From: Oscillospiraceae bacterium
Lineage (GTDB): Bacteria > Bacillota > Clostridia > Oscillospirales > CAG-272
Length of the DNA stretch: 47,925 nucleotides
Assembly: GCA_015064085.1 (NCBI GenBank)
Contig: SVSX01000012.1
Coordinates: 1-47,925 of the forward strand
Direction: 5' to 3'
The translations under genes were made by a program, and so were the position numbers. Shown here in pieces: positions 16,330 through 24,225 of the stretch. Numbering within the stretch: position 1 is the first letter of the stretch; each line of letters opens with the position of its first letter. The notes under the pieces are model-generated. The model saw only the letters and a list, made by a program, of their open reading frames with translations, made no database searches and had not been told where the DNA came from.

Positions 16330-16583
16330 CCGTTTTCTTGACACTTGCGTCTGGAGTAAGCGTAGCATAATGGCAGGAGCTAGCGCAACATTAATTTTAT
16401 ACTCGCTTCATTGTAATGAGCGCTCCCTCAGCCGCCCCCGTCGAAAGCTTCCAACGGCAGAAAAACACCACCAAAGACAATGGGTGCTGTTCTTAGCGGA
16501 GAATTTATACTTTGAGCAAAGTGCAAGCATCGCATTTGACTAGTCAAACGCAAATATGGGCTAAGCCCAAGCCCTTATATCGA
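16330..16583. other. gene-free stretch left of the hairpin array
   Basis: No reading frame here can be supported. Visible structures are the 14-bp palindrome TTTGACTAGTCAAA near 16537, and two short words, AAACACCACCAA (16463-16474) and TTAGCGGAGAA (16493-16503). Both words recur as reverse complements at 16850-16861 and 16867-16877 on the other side of the hairpin array. Confidence 0.5.
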
Positions 16584-16634
16584 CAGAAAGAGATAACAAA
16601 TCGGTTCGTAGCCGAAATGTTATCTCTTTTTCTG
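16584..16634. repeat. 51-bp hairpin repeat, copy 2 (inverted)
   Basis: Inverted relative to copy 1 at 14970-15020. Its inner stem GAGATAACA/TGTTATCTC is a perfect 9 bp, where copy 1 has GAGAGGA/TCCTCTC. The loop segment with TCGG and CCGA is identical. The two copies bound a 1665-bp segment holding the XRE gene. Confidence 0.75.
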
Positions 16635-16642
16635 TTGGTTTA

Positions 16643-16814
16643 ATGAAATCGTTGCGCGGCAACGATGAAATCTTCACTTCGTTCAGATGAAATCCAAGGT
16701 GAAACCTTGGATGAAATCAAATCCGGTTAACTTCAACCCTGCGAAGCAGGATTTCATCGCGATAGCGATTTCATCCACCATAGGTGGATTTCACCCGTCG
16801 AAAACGGATTTGAC
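16643..16814. repeat. array of small hairpins spaced by ATGAAATC, inverting at its centre
   Basis: The 8-mer ATGAAATC occurs at 16643, 16665, 16687 and 16711. Its reverse complement GATTTCAT then occurs at 16750 and 16767, with one-to-two-base variants at 16787 and 16807. Almost every gap holds a short inverted repeat with a tiny loop: GTTGC-gcg-GCAAC, TGAA-cttcg-TTCA on the opposite reading, CCAAGGT-gaa-ACCTTGG, CTGC-gaa-GCAG, CGC-gata-GCG, CCACC-ata-GGTGG, CCGT-cgaaa-ACGG. The array as a whole is therefore an imperfect palindrome built from hairpins. It codes for nothing. It resembles REP/MITE-type elements in style but matches no family I can name. Confidence 0.75.
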
Positions 16815-16815
16815 T

Positions 16816-16843
16816 GCGTGATACTCCGTTAAGAGTATCACGC
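16816..16843. terminator. strong hairpin at the right end of the array
   Basis: GCGTGATACT (16816-16825) and AGTATCACGC (16834-16843) form a perfect 10-bp stem with an 8-base loop. It lies about 100 bases after the stop of the minus-strand AraM gene; no T-run follows, so a role in termination is uncertain. Confidence 0.4.
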
Positions 16844-16947
16844 TAATCCTTGGTGGTGTTTGTGCTTTCTCCGCTAAAAATGCAGAGCCATGCGTGGATC
16901 ATTTTTAAATTTTACGCTCGAGAATAGCATCCTCCGCCTTTAGTAGC

Positions 16948-18228
16948 TTATATGCTCTTAGCTTTTGCGCCGTAGAGCTCGTAAAGCATCCAGAGAACAG
17001 AATATCTGTCCTTAAGATCCTTTGCGTAGAGCTTACCGTCAGCGATCTTTTCCTCGCCGTAAAGCTTCGTAAAATCGTTATAATCAAGTCCGACTCTCTT
17101 TACGTAGTCAAGCATCTCAGCCGATGTGGGAGCTTCGGCGAGTACCTTGCGGATCTCTGCCCATTTTTCCTTGTAAATGGCAACTCTGTCAAGATCGTAC
17201 CAACCCATTTTGTTCTGAAGAGCAAATACCTCTCCCGCAATACTTCCGTAAATACGGTTGATGTTTGCGTTATACTCGTCAGCGTCGAAGCAATCGTTAA
17301 ACTCCTCGATATTCTCTATCTTGAGGAGCTCCTCGCGAATTCTGCAGGTCTCAACAGCCGAGTAGCATACGTCGATGCCGTGTGAGAAATAGGGCTCTCC
17401 TCTGAGGATACCAACGATCTCAAAATAGTGAGACATATGGTGCTCACTTCCCGATGCGGGTCTCGAGTTTCCAACGTATGCCATAAGGATACCAACGGTC
17501 ACAAGCGCCTTCATAAGGGCGGATACCGCGTGAGGATCGCGCTCTGTGAGCTTATCCGCAAGGAATACAGTCTCCTTTGTGGTATCCATAGTCGCGTTGA
17601 ATACGTAATCACAGATATATTCTCCGTTAACGACAGAGCTGAGCTTCCAGTCGTTAAGGCAGGAGAACTTACCGATGATATCTCCGTATCCCGCCTGGAT
17701 CATTTCAAAGGGAGCGTTCTTGATAATATTGATATCAGCAATGATAGCCTTCGGCACGTCTGCGTTGAGAGTTACCTTCATACCGTCAAGAATGAGAGCA
17801 GATCCCTTGGAAGCGTAACCGTCCATAGAGGGAGCGGTAGCTACTATGTAATAGGGGAGCTTTGAAGCGAAGCTTACCTGCTTACAAAGGTCGTTGATAA
17901 CTCCCGAGCCAACACCGACGATAAGGTCGGTCTTCTCTGTTACCTTGTCGGTGAGAAGCGCTATAGCCGCCTCGTTGGGAACGAGAACGCCCTCGGACTC
18001 ATAAACGAGCACAGACTCGATCTTGTCCTTTATAAGCTCCTCGACCTGCTTACCGCAAACGGCATAGGTATTGGTATCAGCCGCAAGAACGATGCTCGAA
18101 TAATTTGCTACGAGCTCGGGTATCTTCTTGAGAGCACCCTCTTCGATAACGAGATAATCGATAGGACAGCTGTGGGACATTCCGCAGGGACAGTCCTTTC
18201 TGCCTAAAAGCAATTCTGAAAGTTCCAT
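16948..18228 (-). CDS. araM: sn-glycerol-1-phosphate dehydrogenase (AraM/EgsA family)
   Basis: 426 residues. The family reduces dihydroxyacetone phosphate to sn-glycerol-1-phosphate with NAD(P)H. The nucleotide-binding segment GVGSGVINDLCK lies at residues 105-116 and TAPSMDGYASKGSA at 131-144. The metal ligands are in place: Asp183 in AGYGDIIGK, His263/264 in GSEHHMSH and His283 in SHGIDV. An N-terminal CPCGMSHSCP segment, common in bacterial AraM proteins, adds possible metal-binding cysteines. It lies 24 bp downstream of a HAD-family gene and shares its promoter. No PcrB-type or arabinose gene is adjacent, so the fate of the product is unclear; the neighbouring HAD phosphatase could dephosphorylate it. 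Confidence 0.88.
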   Translation of the reverse strand: MELSELLLGRKDCPCGMSHSCPIDYLVIEEGALKKIPELVANYSSIVLAADTNTYAVCGKQVEELIKDKIESVLVYESEGVLVPNEAAIALLTDKVTEKTDLIVGVGSGVINDLCKQVSFASKLPYYIVATAPSMDGYASKGSALILDGMKVTLNADVPKAIIADINIIKNAPFEMIQAGYGDIIGKFSCLNDWKLSSVVNGEYICDYVFNATMDTTKETVFLADKLTERDPHAVSALMKALVTVGILMAYVGNSRPASGSEHHMSHYFEIVGILRGEPYFSHGIDVCYSAVETCRIREELLKIENIEEFNDCFDADEYNANINRIYGSIAGEVFALQNKMGWYDLDRVAIYKEKWAEIRKVLAEAPTSAEMLDYVKRVGLDYNDFTKLYGEEKIADGKLYAKDLKDRYSVLWMLYELYGAKAKSI

Positions 18229-18252
18229 ATTATTTCTCCTTAAGCTTAAGAA

Positions 18253-18963
18253 TTAAAGAAGCTCGCTGACACACTTACCGAATTCGAGGTAGTTGTCAAC
18301 ACAGATAAATCCGAAATCCGACTTGTAGACCGACTCGTCGTTTCCGCCAAGTCCGTAGTCGTCACCGACAAAGACTACCTCATCGTGCTTGAAGCCGTGC
18401 TCTTTGCAGTAGAGATCGAGAGCGTAGTACTTGTTGTAGGGCTTGGGCGCCATATCGAAGGAGGAAGATCCGCCAACGAAGACCTCATAGTCGGAAAACT
18501 CAGCGCAAACCTCATCATATATTGCTCTGCGCTTTGAGCGGTCGGGGTCGAAAGCGAGCTTGTCGGCAATGTCAGCCTTTGTTCCGAGTATCGGGAAGGT
18601 AACGACGCCCGAGTCGTGGAATTCGACGTTCTCACCCTTGAACTCGGTAAATCCGTACTTTTTACGCATAGCGGTAATCTTTGCGTCGACTGTCTCTCTG
18701 TCACAGGGGAGTCTTTCGTCGCGTACAATGTCAAGAAGACCTGTTTCGGGATTGTACTTGGCGTACTGAAGACCGTAGTTGCCCATAACGTCTATGGGGA
18801 ATCTGTTGAGCTGCTCAAAGATACGGTTGCAGTTGCCCGCTCCTGCCATAACCAGCTTGTACTTTGCCGCAAGCTTCTCAAGCACGGCGCGGTTTGTGGG
18901 ATCAAGCTTTGTCTTGTGCTGTGTAAGTGTTCCGTCGAGATCAAATGCGATAAGTTTAATCAT
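18253..18963 (-). CDS. HAD-superfamily protein resembling eukaryotic-type phosphomannomutase
   Basis: 236 residues. HAD motif I is FDLDGTLT with the nucleophile Asp8 and acid/base Asp10. The C-terminal motifs GGSSSFDMAPKPYNKYYAL and GDDYGLGGNDESVY follow the pattern of eukaryotic PMM and related HAD-IIB proteins, in which the Asn-Asp pair binds Mg2+. Length agrees with that group (about 240-250). It may be a sugar-phosphate phosphatase or a mutase; the sequence cannot separate these. GGAG precedes the ATG. A strong promoter lies upstream and the AraM gene follows 24 bp later, so the two probably act on linked phospho-compounds. Confidence 0.75.
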   Translation of the reverse strand: MIKLIAFDLDGTLTQHKTKLDPTNRAVLEKLAAKYKLVMAGAGNCNRIFEQLNRFPIDVMGNYGLQYAKYNPETGLLDIVRDERLPCDRETVDAKITAMRKKYGFTEFKGENVEFHDSGVVTFPILGTKADIADKLAFDPDRSKRRAIYDEVCAEFSDYEVFVGGSSSFDMAPKPYNKYYALDLYCKEHGFKHDEVVFVGDDYGLGGNDESVYKSDFGFICVDNYLEFGKCVSELL

Positions 18964-19003
18964 TTTTCTTCTCCTTTATAATTTCAAATTTATTTTCAAC
19001 AAC

Positions 19004-19032
19004 ATTATAATATTTTGATTGATTTCTGTCAA
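19004..19032 (-). promoter_or_regulatory. sigma-A promoter of the HAD-araM operon
   Basis: On the minus strand: TTGACA (19027-19032), 17 bp, TATAAT (19004-19009), about 40 bp before the start codon. Confidence 0.85.
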
Positions 19033-19068
19033 TATTCGGCTGTAATTATTATAAACGATCAAAAACGA

Positions 19069-19953
19069 TCATATTTGATTTTTCACGGGATTACAATAAA
19101 ATGCGGCAACACCCTGTGTTTTCAGCTCATCTTCTGCGAGTTTTGCCGTTTTCTCATCGGGAAAAATCCCGAACACAGAAGGACCGCTTCCGCTCATCAT
19201 AGCGTTATAAGCACCCCGAGCAAGCATTACCTCTTTTATAGCCGTCACCTCTTCCCTTTCGGGCTCGATAGCCCGCTCAAAGATATTATAAATATTCTCT
19301 GCCACCGAAAGTATATCTCCGTCTTCGAGAGCGCGCCGCAAGGGTGAGAGATCTTTTGGCGAGTACGCGCCTTCGGCAAAGCCGCCGAAGCAGGAGTCAA
19401 GAGTCGAATACGCCCAAGGAGTCGAAACTCCCTCCTTGCCGCAAGCGACGACCATATGACAGCTCGGCATTTCGGCGATAGGGTGAAGCAGGTCTCCGTA
19501 TCTGTCGGCAAAAAGCGTTCCTCCCACAATGCAAAACGGCACGTCAGCTCCGAGCGCCGCTCCCAACTCGCAAAGCTCGGAGAGCGTCATCGGCTCACCG
19601 CAAAGTCGGTTGAGTCCGCGAAACCCAGCCGCCGCGTCGGTACTCCCCCCCGCAAGTCCCGCCGCCACGGGAATACGCTTGAATATCTTAATATCGGCAG
19701 CGCGCTTCTCTCCGATCCTCTCAAAGAAGATATCAGCGGCACGCCACGCGAGATTTTTTCGGTCTTTTGGGATAGACTCTATATTGCAGGAGATACTGTG
19801 GCTCTCCCCCTCGCTGAGCGCGACGGTAACATCGTCGCAGAGCGAGACAGTCTGCATCACCGTGTCCACCTTATGATATCGGTTCTCGGCAATTCCGAGA
19901 ACGTCAAGATGCAGATTTATTTTGGCATAAGCCTTGAGATCAATACCGTCCAT
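19069..19953 (-). CDS. ispE: 4-diphosphocytidyl-2-C-methyl-D-erythritol kinase
   Basis: 294 residues. GHMP-family kinase of the non-mevalonate isoprenoid pathway; it phosphorylates CDP-methylerythritol. Visible are the N-terminal AYAKINLHLDVLG, the ATP-binding PVAAGLAGGSTDAAAG, and the C-terminal MMSGSGPSVFGIF. The start at 19953 is chosen over a frame 24 codons longer, because GGAGG lies 5 bases before it and the promoter -35 box overlaps the longer frame's start. Length fits the family (about 290). It is monocistronic and divergent from the AI-2E-type permease. The presence of MEP-pathway ispE is standard for Clostridia. Confidence 0.93.
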   Translation of the reverse strand: MDGIDLKAYAKINLHLDVLGIAENRYHKVDTVMQTVSLCDDVTVALSEGESHSISCNIESIPKDRKNLAWRAADIFFERIGEKRAADIKIFKRIPVAAGLAGGSTDAAAGFRGLNRLCGEPMTLSELCELGAALGADVPFCIVGGTLFADRYGDLLHPIAEMPSCHMVVACGKEGVSTPWAYSTLDSCFGGFAEGAYSPKDLSPLRRALEDGDILSVAENIYNIFERAIEPEREEVTAIKEVMLARGAYNAMMSGSGPSVFGIFPDEKTAKLAEDELKTQGVAAFYCNPVKNQI

Positions 19954-19996
19954 AAACACCTCCGAAACAGAACTGGCAGCCGCGTTTGTTAAAAAT

Positions 19997-20025
19997 ATTT
20001 TATCATATCCCAAATACTTTTTCAA
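19997..20025 (-). promoter_or_regulatory. sigma-A promoter of ispE
   Basis: On the minus strand: TTGAAA (20020-20025), 17 bp, TAAAAT (19997-20002). Confidence 0.7.
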
Positions 20026-20083
20026 GCACTTTCTCCAGATTAATCTTTTTTAGCTTAAAATTTAGCAAAATTTTTAAATTCTA

Positions 20084-20112
20084 TTGACTAACACTGAAAA
20101 ATGGAATAAAAT
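20084..20112 (+). promoter_or_regulatory. sigma-A promoter of the permease-htpG operon
   Basis: TTGACT (20084-20089), 17 bp, TAAAAT (20107-20112), about 33 bp before the ATG. It is divergent from the ispE promoter. Confidence 0.75.
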
Positions 20113-20145
20113 ATAAGGTGTGATATTTTTTGCGGAGGTCCTCAG

Positions 20146-21501
20146 ATGAAATTTGATTTTGACAACAAACAGAAAACCCTGACGTTTGTTTTTTCCTGCG
20201 TTATAATTTTTCTTCTCATTTTTGTATTAATAAACGTTTCGGCTGTGTCGGGATTTATCTCGGCGCTTTTGACGACCCTTGCTCCGATCATCGTCGGTGC
20301 AACGATCGCCTACCTTCTGAACCCCCTGCTCAAGCTATATGAATATAAAATACTGAAAAAAATAAAGAAAAAGAACCTCAGAAGAATTCTTTCACTTGTA
20401 CTCACATTCGTTTCGGTAATCGTTGTGATCGTGCTCTTCCTGCTCCTCATCATTCCTCAGATCGTCAAGAGCGTCATCGACCTTGCGGGAAAGCTGGATA
20501 TTTACATCAGCGATACCCTTGACCTTATAAACGAGCTTGTGGCTAAGCTCGATAAGTACCCCGAGCTGGCAAAGTATATAAACACCGAAGAGCTGCTTTC
20601 ATCCCTCTCCGAATTTTTCAGCAACTCTCAGGACATTATGAGCACAGTGCTCACCTACGTTAAGGATTTCGGTGTTGGACTCTTCGTTGGAGTTAAAAAC
20701 CTGCTTATCGGTCTCTTTATCTCTATCTATATTCTTTCATCTAAGGAAAGTCTCCACGCGGGAGTAAGAAAGCTGACAGCGGCTCTCTTCAAGGATCAGA
20801 CAAGAACAAGACTTCTCCGCTACACACGTGTCGCAAACAGAACCTTCGGTAACTATTTTGTAGGTGTCCTCGTTGATGCCTGCGTGGTCGGTCTCGTCTC
20901 ATTTGTGATATTCACCATATTCAGAATTCCCTACGCTCCCCTTGTTGCGACGATCGTGGGAATTACAAATATAATCCCGATCTTCGGTCCGTTCATCGGA
21001 GCTATCCCCTCCGCGTTCATCATTTTCATCGCCAACCCCTCGAAGGCACTGCTCTTCGTTATTCTCATAATCGTAATTCAGCAGATCGACGGCAACATCA
21101 TAGCCCCGAAGATCCTCGGCAACTCCACGGGTATAAGCTCTCTCGGAGTTATTGTCGCGATCGTTATTATGGGTGACCTCTTCGGCATTATCGGTATGAT
21201 CGTCGGCGTTCCCGTATTCGCTATGATAATAATGGTTATAAACGAGATAGTTGAAACAAAGCTGAAGGACCGCGGACTCCCAACCAGCACGGATGATTAT
21301 TATCCCGCATATTCATTGGTAGATCCTCACGAGCATCACGAAAAGCTTGGCGAACGCCTCTTCAAATCGCTCTTCGGCGGATTGACCGATCTCATAAAAA
21401 AGATATTCAAAAAATTCAAAAAGACTGCCGAGGATGATTCCGAAGCCATAGACACGGAAGAACAAAAGGAAGGAAAGGAAGAAAATAAAGACGATGAATA
21501 A
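20146..21501 (+). CDS. AI-2E-family (PF01594) membrane permease
   Basis: 451 residues. About eight transmembrane segments: two near residues 15-60, one near 84-105, and the conserved C-terminal group from about 195 to 380. The family hallmark is PYAPLVATIVGITNIIPIFGPFIGAIPSA in separate blocks (VGITNIIP, then FGPFIGAIPSA), followed by the QQIDGNIIAPKILG block. The long charged C-terminal tail (Glu/Lys/Asp-rich) is cytosolic. Members export various small molecules or act as Na+/H+ antiporters; the AI-2 link holds only for a few. GGAGG precedes the ATG, and the stop overlaps htpG by 8 bp. Confidence 0.85.
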   Translation: MKFDFDNKQKTLTFVFSCVIIFLLIFVLINVSAVSGFISALLTTLAPIIVGATIAYLLNPLLKLYEYKILKKIKKKNLRRILSLVLTFVSVIVVIVLFLLLIIPQIVKSVIDLAGKLDIYISDTLDLINELVAKLDKYPELAKYINTEELLSSLSEFFSNSQDIMSTVLTYVKDFGVGLFVGVKNLLIGLFISIYILSSKESLHAGVRKLTAALFKDQTRTRLLRYTRVANRTFGNYFVGVLVDACVVGLVSFVIFTIFRIPYAPLVATIVGITNIIPIFGPFIGAIPSAFIIFIANPSKALLFVILIIVIQQIDGNIIAPKILGNSTGISSLGVIVAIVIMGDLFGIIGMIVGVPVFAMIIMVINEIVETKLKDRGLPTSTDDYYPAYSLVDPHEHHEKLGERLFKSLFGGLTDLIKKIFKKFKKTAEDDSEAIDTEEQKEGKEENKDDE

Positions 21502-23335
21502 TTTTGACAACAACGTAAAAAAAGGCGGAATATCGGTTGACACCGAGCATATATTCCCTATCATAAAAAAGTGGCTCTACTCGGAAAAGGACATTTTTCT
21601 TCGCGAAATAGTTTCCAACGCCGCAGACGCCATCACAAAGCTGAAACGACTCGGCTCTCTCGGAATACGTGAGGATCAGGGTGAGGAATACAGGATCACT
21701 GTCACCCTCGACGAGGAGGCAAAGACCCTCACTGTTTCCGACAACGGTATCGGTATGACAGAGGAAGAGCTGACAAAATATATATGCAGCATCGCCCTCT
21801 CGGGAGCGGTCGACTTCATCAAGAAATACGAGAATGAGGCTGAATCCTCCAAGAACGGCATTATAGGTCATTTCGGTCTCGGATTTTATTCGGCATTTAT
21901 GGTCAGCTCCTCGGTAGAGGTGCTCACAAGGTCTTATACAGACGCTCCCGCGGTTCATTGGGTCTGCAACGAGTCGGGCGAATACGAAAGCTCCCTCTCC
22001 GAAAGAGATACCCACGGAACAGACGTTATAATGCATATATCAGAGGATGAGCGCGAATATCTCTCGGCGTCCAAGATCCGCGCTATGCTTGAAAAATACT
22101 GCTCCTTTATGCCGATCGAAATATATTTCGATGACGGAAGTGAAAAAAAGGAGGGCGACGAGGAAAAACCTGTCAACGATGTTCATCCCCTTTGGCAGAA
22201 ATCCCCCTCGGAGTGCTCCGACGAGGAGTACAAGGAGTTTTACTCAAAGGTATTCCGCGATTTCAAAGAGCCGCTCTTCCATATTCACATCAACGCCGAC
22301 TACCCCCTCAATTTCAAGGGAATTCTCTATTTCCCCAGATTTGCCAACGATTACGAGGCAATGGAGGGTCAGGTCAAGCTTTACTACAATCAGGTATTCG
22401 TTGCCGACAATATAAAAGAGGTCATTCCCGAATATCTTCTGGTGCTGAAGGGCGTTCTCGACTGCCCCGAGCTTCCGCTCAACGTCTCGAGAAGCTATCT
22501 GCAAACCAACTCCTACGTCTCCAAGGTGTCGGCTCATATTGTAAAAAAACTGGCTGACAGGCTTAATTATCTCTGCGCAAACGAGCGCGAAAACTATGAG
22601 TCTATCTGGAAGGACATCTGCCCCTTTATAAGCTATGCTTGTATGAAGGACAAAAAGTTCTATGACCGTGTAAAGGGCTCTCTGCTTCTGCCTCTCACAA
22701 GCGGCGGCGTAATGACCTACTCGGAATATCTTGAGTCCGCAAAAGAAAAGAATGAAAATACCGTTTATTACGCTACAGATAAGGACCTTCAGGCGCAGTA
22801 TATCTCAATGTTTACAGCAGAGGGTATAAACGTAGCTCTGTTTGAACGCCCCATCGAAGCGCAGTTCTCCACTATGCTCGAGCATTATATGGAGGGAGTC
22901 AAGTTCGTAAGAGTTGACGCCGAGATAGCCGAAAGTCTCAAGGGCGACGGCGAGACCACCGAAAACGAGGAGCTCAAGGCGCTCTTCCTCAAGGTCAGCG
23001 GAAACGAAAAGCTCAACGTAAAATTTGACGCATTGAAGAATGCCGATATCCCCGCTCTTCTCAACATCTCCGAGGAAACGAGAAGAATGGACGAGATGAT
23101 GAAATTCTACGGAATGGGAGACATCTCCGCGCTTCCGAATGACTCCTCTCTCGTGCTCAATACCGCGTCTCCCCTTATAAACAAGCTTGCCGATGCGGCA
23201 AGCTCCGACCCCGAAAAGGCTGAAATGATCGCTTCCTTTATCTATAAGGTATCACTGCTTTCACAGAAAAAGTTCTCTGCCGAGGAGATGCAGAGCTTTA
23301 TCGGCGATAGCTTTGATATTCTTATGAAGCTTTGA
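21494..23335 (+). CDS. htpG: molecular chaperone HtpG (Hsp90)
   Basis: 613 residues, close to the 620-630 usual for bacteria. The GHKL ATPase domain is intact: LREIVSNAADAITKLKRLG (N box), SDNGIGMTEEEL (G1), GHFGLGFYSAFMVS (G2) and the GTDVIMHI strand. The middle domain carries FPRFANDYE in place of the usual receptor-Arg loop region, with NVSRSYLQTN following, and the C-terminal dimerisation domain ends normally. There is an acidic linker after residue 200 (GSEKKEGDEEKP). It is a cytosolic ATP-dependent chaperone. The start overlaps the permease gene by 8 bp and the stop abuts the next gene, so it is translated as part of an operon. Confidence 0.93.
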   Translation: MNNFDNNVKKGGISVDTEHIFPIIKKWLYSEKDIFLREIVSNAADAITKLKRLGSLGIREDQGEEYRITVTLDEEAKTLTVSDNGIGMTEEELTKYICSIALSGAVDFIKKYENEAESSKNGIIGHFGLGFYSAFMVSSSVEVLTRSYTDAPAVHWVCNESGEYESSLSERDTHGTDVIMHISEDEREYLSASKIRAMLEKYCSFMPIEIYFDDGSEKKEGDEEKPVNDVHPLWQKSPSECSDEEYKEFYSKVFRDFKEPLFHIHINADYPLNFKGILYFPRFANDYEAMEGQVKLYYNQVFVADNIKEVIPEYLLVLKGVLDCPELPLNVSRSYLQTNSYVSKVSAHIVKKLADRLNYLCANERENYESIWKDICPFISYACMKDKKFYDRVKGSLLLPLTSGGVMTYSEYLESAKEKNENTVYYATDKDLQAQYISMFTAEGINVALFERPIEAQFSTMLEHYMEGVKFVRVDAEIAESLKGDGETTENEELKALFLKVSGNEKLNVKFDALKNADIPALLNISEETRRMDEMMKFYGMGDISALPNDSSLVLNTASPLINKLADAASSDPEKAEMIASFIYKVSLLSQKKFSAEEMQSFIGDSFDILMKL

Positions 23336-23337
23336 AA

Positions 23338-24210
23338 ATGCTTGAAAGATCAAAAATTACAGCCAAGAGAAATCTATCCGAGCTTAGAACGCGAATCGAT
23401 ATACTAAAAAGGCAGAAGGCTATAATTGCCACCTGCCTCTCAGAGGATATACTCACTATTCCCGAGATCTCACTCGAGGAGAAATACGGACTTTTTTCCG
23501 AACAGCTTGAGGCTTTGGACGTTAGTGATAAGCTCTGCTTTTGTCGGGCGCTTATCAAGGATCTCTCAAACCTTGAGGGACTGAGATCCCCTCTGCGTGA
23601 TACGGATATTCCCGTTCCCGCGGGATCTCACGGAAAGATCGCCTTTATAAGGAACAACTATAACGATCTCGCGCTGAAAAAGCTTTCCGCCGCCGTTCCC
23701 CACTCAAAGTCGGTACAAAAATCAAACTTTGAGGATTGCTGCGAGGCGGTAGCGTCGGGTGAATGTGAATTTGCGGTTATACCCGTTGAAAACACCTCGG
23801 ACGGGAAGATGTTCGGATTTTATTCACTTATAGACCGATACGAGCTCCGTATCTGCGCCGTATGCAGCATTGAAAGCGACGACCTCTCAAAAACCGTCAG
23901 GTATGCCCTCGTGGGAAGAAATTTTATTTCCGATGAGGTTGAAAAGCTTTGCTCAAAAAAGCCCCGAACCTTTGAGTTTTCTCTTTTGAAATCAAGGCTG
24001 GAGGAGATCGATGAGATCATCAGCGCTGTTTCACTCTGCTCATCAAAGGTATTGAGAGTCTCGAGCGTTGAACACGCATACGACAGTGAAATGACAAAAT
24101 TTTATTTTTCCTGCTCACTGTCGAGGGCGACAGAGCTTGACGTGCTGACTGTCTATCTGCAGCTCGAGCACCCGCAGTACGATCCCATAGGGATATACAG
24201 AGAATTATAA
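23338..24210 (+). CDS. divergent PheA-like protein (chorismate-mutase-like helix plus prephenate-dehydratase-like domain)
   Basis: 290 residues. Residues about 13-34 (LSELRTRIDILKRQKAIIA) follow the first helix of AroQ chorismate mutases. From about residue 98 the chain follows the prephenate dehydratase fold: GKIAFIRNNYNDLALKKL, then FEDCCEAVASGECEFAVIPV and ENTSDG, then a YSLIDRYELRI strand. The catalytic Thr-Arg-Phe triad appears as Thr-Lys-Phe (EMTKFYF), and the glycine turn near the start of the fold is missing. It is thus either a divergent P-protein or one that has lost catalysis. An ATG at 23338 and a TTG at 23332 overlapping the htpG stop are both possible; there is no good ribosome site, so coupling to htpG is likely. 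Confidence 0.55.
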   Translation: MLERSKITAKRNLSELRTRIDILKRQKAIIATCLSEDILTIPEISLEEKYGLFSEQLEALDVSDKLCFCRALIKDLSNLEGLRSPLRDTDIPVPAGSHGKIAFIRNNYNDLALKKLSAAVPHSKSVQKSNFEDCCEAVASGECEFAVIPVENTSDGKMFGFYSLIDRYELRICAVCSIESDDLSKTVRYALVGRNFISDEVEKLCSKKPRTFEFSLLKSRLEEIDEIISAVSLCSSKVLRVSSVEHAYDSEMTKFYFSCSLSRATELDVLTVYLQLEHPQYDPIGIYREL

Positions 24211-24225
24211 AAGAAAGGAACAATT

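Noticed and set aside
14970-16634. classical insertion sequence
   Set aside because: Inverted repeats are present, but the only gene between them is an XRE regulator, with no transposase or recombinase motif and no target duplication seen.
16643-16814. possible CRISPR array
   Set aside because: The repeat is only 8 bases, spacers are themselves palindromes of 8-16 bases, and the repeat inverts half way; no cas genes nearby.
20146-21501. autoinducer-2 exporter as a specific function
   Set aside because: The family is broad; nothing in the window links it to LuxS or quorum sensing, so only the family name is given.
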